From Spirochaetales bacterium (GTDB lineage Bacteria > Spirochaetota > Spirochaetia > Sphaerochaetales > Sphaerochaetaceae), in assembly GCA_012514185.1 (NCBI GenBank), contig JAAZAT010000081.1, forward strand, positions 18,145-82,144: 64,000 bases of DNA, written 5' to 3'. A program made the position numbers and the translations under genes. Below, piece after piece: positions 63,074 through 64,000 of the stretch. The number at the start of each line of letters is the position of its first letter. Position 1 is the first letter of the stretch. The notes below the pieces were generated by a model that saw nothing but the letters and a program-made list of their open reading frames with translations, did not search any database and was not told the origin of the DNA.

Positions 63074-64000
63074 TTAGTTGGTGAGCTTGAACTCGGTCTT
63101 CCAAGCATCAACGGCTACTTTCTCAACCTCCGGCCAGCTCTTTCTTCCAACGCTGTACTCGGCAAGGGCTGCACCGAACTGGTTCTTCCACTCTTCCGAA
63201 GGAATCATGGAGAAAGCCCAAGGAATGGAAGTAACACCAGGTTTGTTCATCCAGCGGATGACGTCCTTGGCCAGCGGATCGGTGGGAAGCTCGTTATCCT
63301 TGAAGGTATTGAACGGAGTGATGAACATCAAATCGTTCTTGACGAACTGCTTGCCGGTTTCACTTGCAAAGAGCCAGGTGAGGAACTGGTCGGCCATTTT
63401 CTGCTGTTCGGCACTGACGTTGCTGTTGATGCACAGGTAGTTCTCGGTACCGATATTGAGGCCGTACTTCTCTTCACCGGCTACTCCGGTGTAGATGGGC
63501 AGGAACTTGATGTCGGAATCGGCAACCTTGTTGCCCTTGACACCGAGGATCTGGCCGGCGCCCCAGTTGCCGTTCTGCACCATGGCAACCTGGCCGAGTG
63601 CAAACTCAGCCATGGAGTCGTCGACGCTCTTGCCGCCAAGCAGGCCGACTGCTGTGGAGCTGTTGTTCAAGTACAAGTCCCAAATGTTCTTCATGTTGGC
63701 GCTGTAGGTGAACTTGATCTCAGGAACCTTGCTTCCCATGGCGATGTTGGCATCACGCACTTCAAAGTACAGTGGAACGTTTACCAGGTGGGTCTGCCAT
63801 CTCCACTGGTTGCCTGCTGCAAGACTGGTGGAGGCGAATACTCCCTGGATTCCCAGAGCGGTCTTGTTCTTGGTCATGTCCTCGACCACTGCCTTCAAGG
63901 TTGCGAAATTGGTGATCTCGTCGGCACTCTTGATGGAGACGGCCTTGTTGGGCAGGGCAAAGTACTTTCTCATGATGGCGTCGTTGTAGATGATGCCGTA
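63074..64000 (-). CDS. Sugar ABC transporter substrate-binding protein (partial)
   Basis: The C-terminal ~308 residues of an extracellular binding protein; the frame continues past the window edge (YGIIYNDAI precedes the first Met). Family features are GKSVDDSMAEFALGQVAMVQNGNWGAGQI and NYLCINSNVSAEQQKMADQFLTWLF, in part, typical of family-1 sugar-binding proteins. Context with MalF/MalG-type permeases and malQ suggests maltodextrin as ligand. The signal peptide is outside the window. Confidence 0.9.
   Translation of the reverse strand, partial: YGIIYNDAIMRKYFALPNKAVSIKSADEITNFATLKAVVEDMTKNKTALGIQGVFASTSLAAGNQWRWQTHLVNVPLYFEVRDANIAMGSKVPEIKFTYSANMKNIWDLYLNNSSTAVGLLGGKSVDDSMAEFALGQVAMVQNGNWGAGQILGVKGNKVADSDIKFLPIYTGVAGEEKYGLNIGTENYLCINSNVSAEQQKMADQFLTWLFASETGKQFVKNDLMFITPFNTFKDNELPTDPLAKDVIRWMNKPGVTSIPWAFSMIPSEEWKNQFGAALAEYSVGRKSWPEVEKVAVDAWKTEFKLTN

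Noticed and set aside
1..64000. CRISPR arrays, insertion sequences, integrases or phage genes.
   Set aside because: I found no regularly spaced repeats, transposase motifs, terminal inverted repeats or phage structural genes anywhere in the window.

Overview
The window looks like a contiguous piece of a spirochaete chromosome, most like Sphaerochaeta. That placement is an inference from gene content and base composition, not from a search. The supporting content is a V-type ATPase operon with a DUF2764 protein instead of subunit C, an LptD-like outer-membrane protein, a spermidine route through carboxyspermidine, maltodextrin uptake genes and moderate G+C. The DNA is densely packed. Many neighbours share start/stop bases, and several convergent gene pairs overlap at their 3' ends. 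No insertion sequence, prophage, CRISPR array or rRNA was seen.

Layout. 1-5.4 kb (minus): ispG, uvrA and a partial lptD-like gene, behind a promoter carrying a perfect 20-bp palindrome. 5.4-6.4 kb: a YhcH-family gene and ogt. 6.4-13.6 kb (minus): the seven-gene V-ATPase operon atpE, DUF2764, atpA, atpB, atpD, atpI, atpK. 13.8-14.7 kb (plus): a GIY-YIG-like gene with degenerate motifs and an orphan. 14.6-18.8 kb (minus): rsgA, mutS2, udp. 18.9-20.0 kb (plus): a pentapeptide-repeat protein and a metallo-beta-lactamase-fold protein. 20.0-22.8 kb (minus): a CmpB-like membrane protein, yggS, a small exported protein and an RluD-type synthase. tRNA-Val follows, then a diguanylate cyclase, guaB and a GH13 alpha-glucan hydrolase that is divergent from a LacI-type regulator. 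29.8-34.9 kb: adk, a DUF1801 gene, a long uracil phosphoribosyltransferase, a TPR lipoprotein, two chromate-transporter halves and rnhA.

34.9-39.2 kb (plus): a cobalamin riboswitch controlling btuF-btuC-btuD, an acyltransferase and a membrane protein. 39.2-47.2 kb: an oxidoreductase/UPF0303 pair, a CYTH/membrane-protein pair, a Zn ribbon, tRNA-Met, a GH4 glycosidase, thpR, a methyltransferase, a TPR-like protein and a DUF3793/flavodoxin pair. 47.2-52.3 kb (minus): the polyamine operon speA, carboxynorspermidine dehydrogenase, nspC and agmatinase. 52.6-53.8 kb: an SPFH membrane protein with an Arc-like partner. 53.9-58.8 kb (minus): an exported 5'-nucleotidase, then a four-gene cluster of a degenerate M28-like protein, a DODA-type dioxygenase, a PhzF-like isomerase and a MORN-like protein. 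58.8-64 kb (minus): a DUF72 gene and a maltodextrin operon of binding protein (partial), two permeases and malQ.

The most unusual pattern is regulatory. At least eight genes have a sigma-70-type -10 box only 5-7 nt before the start codon and no Shine-Dalgarno sequence: ogt, the GIY-YIG-like gene, the pentapeptide gene, rnhA, thpR, the methyltransferase, the TPR-like gene and the DUF72 gene. All but thpR also have a recognisable -35 box at a 16-18 nt spacing. This predicts leaderless mRNAs and fixes several starts that would otherwise be ambiguous.
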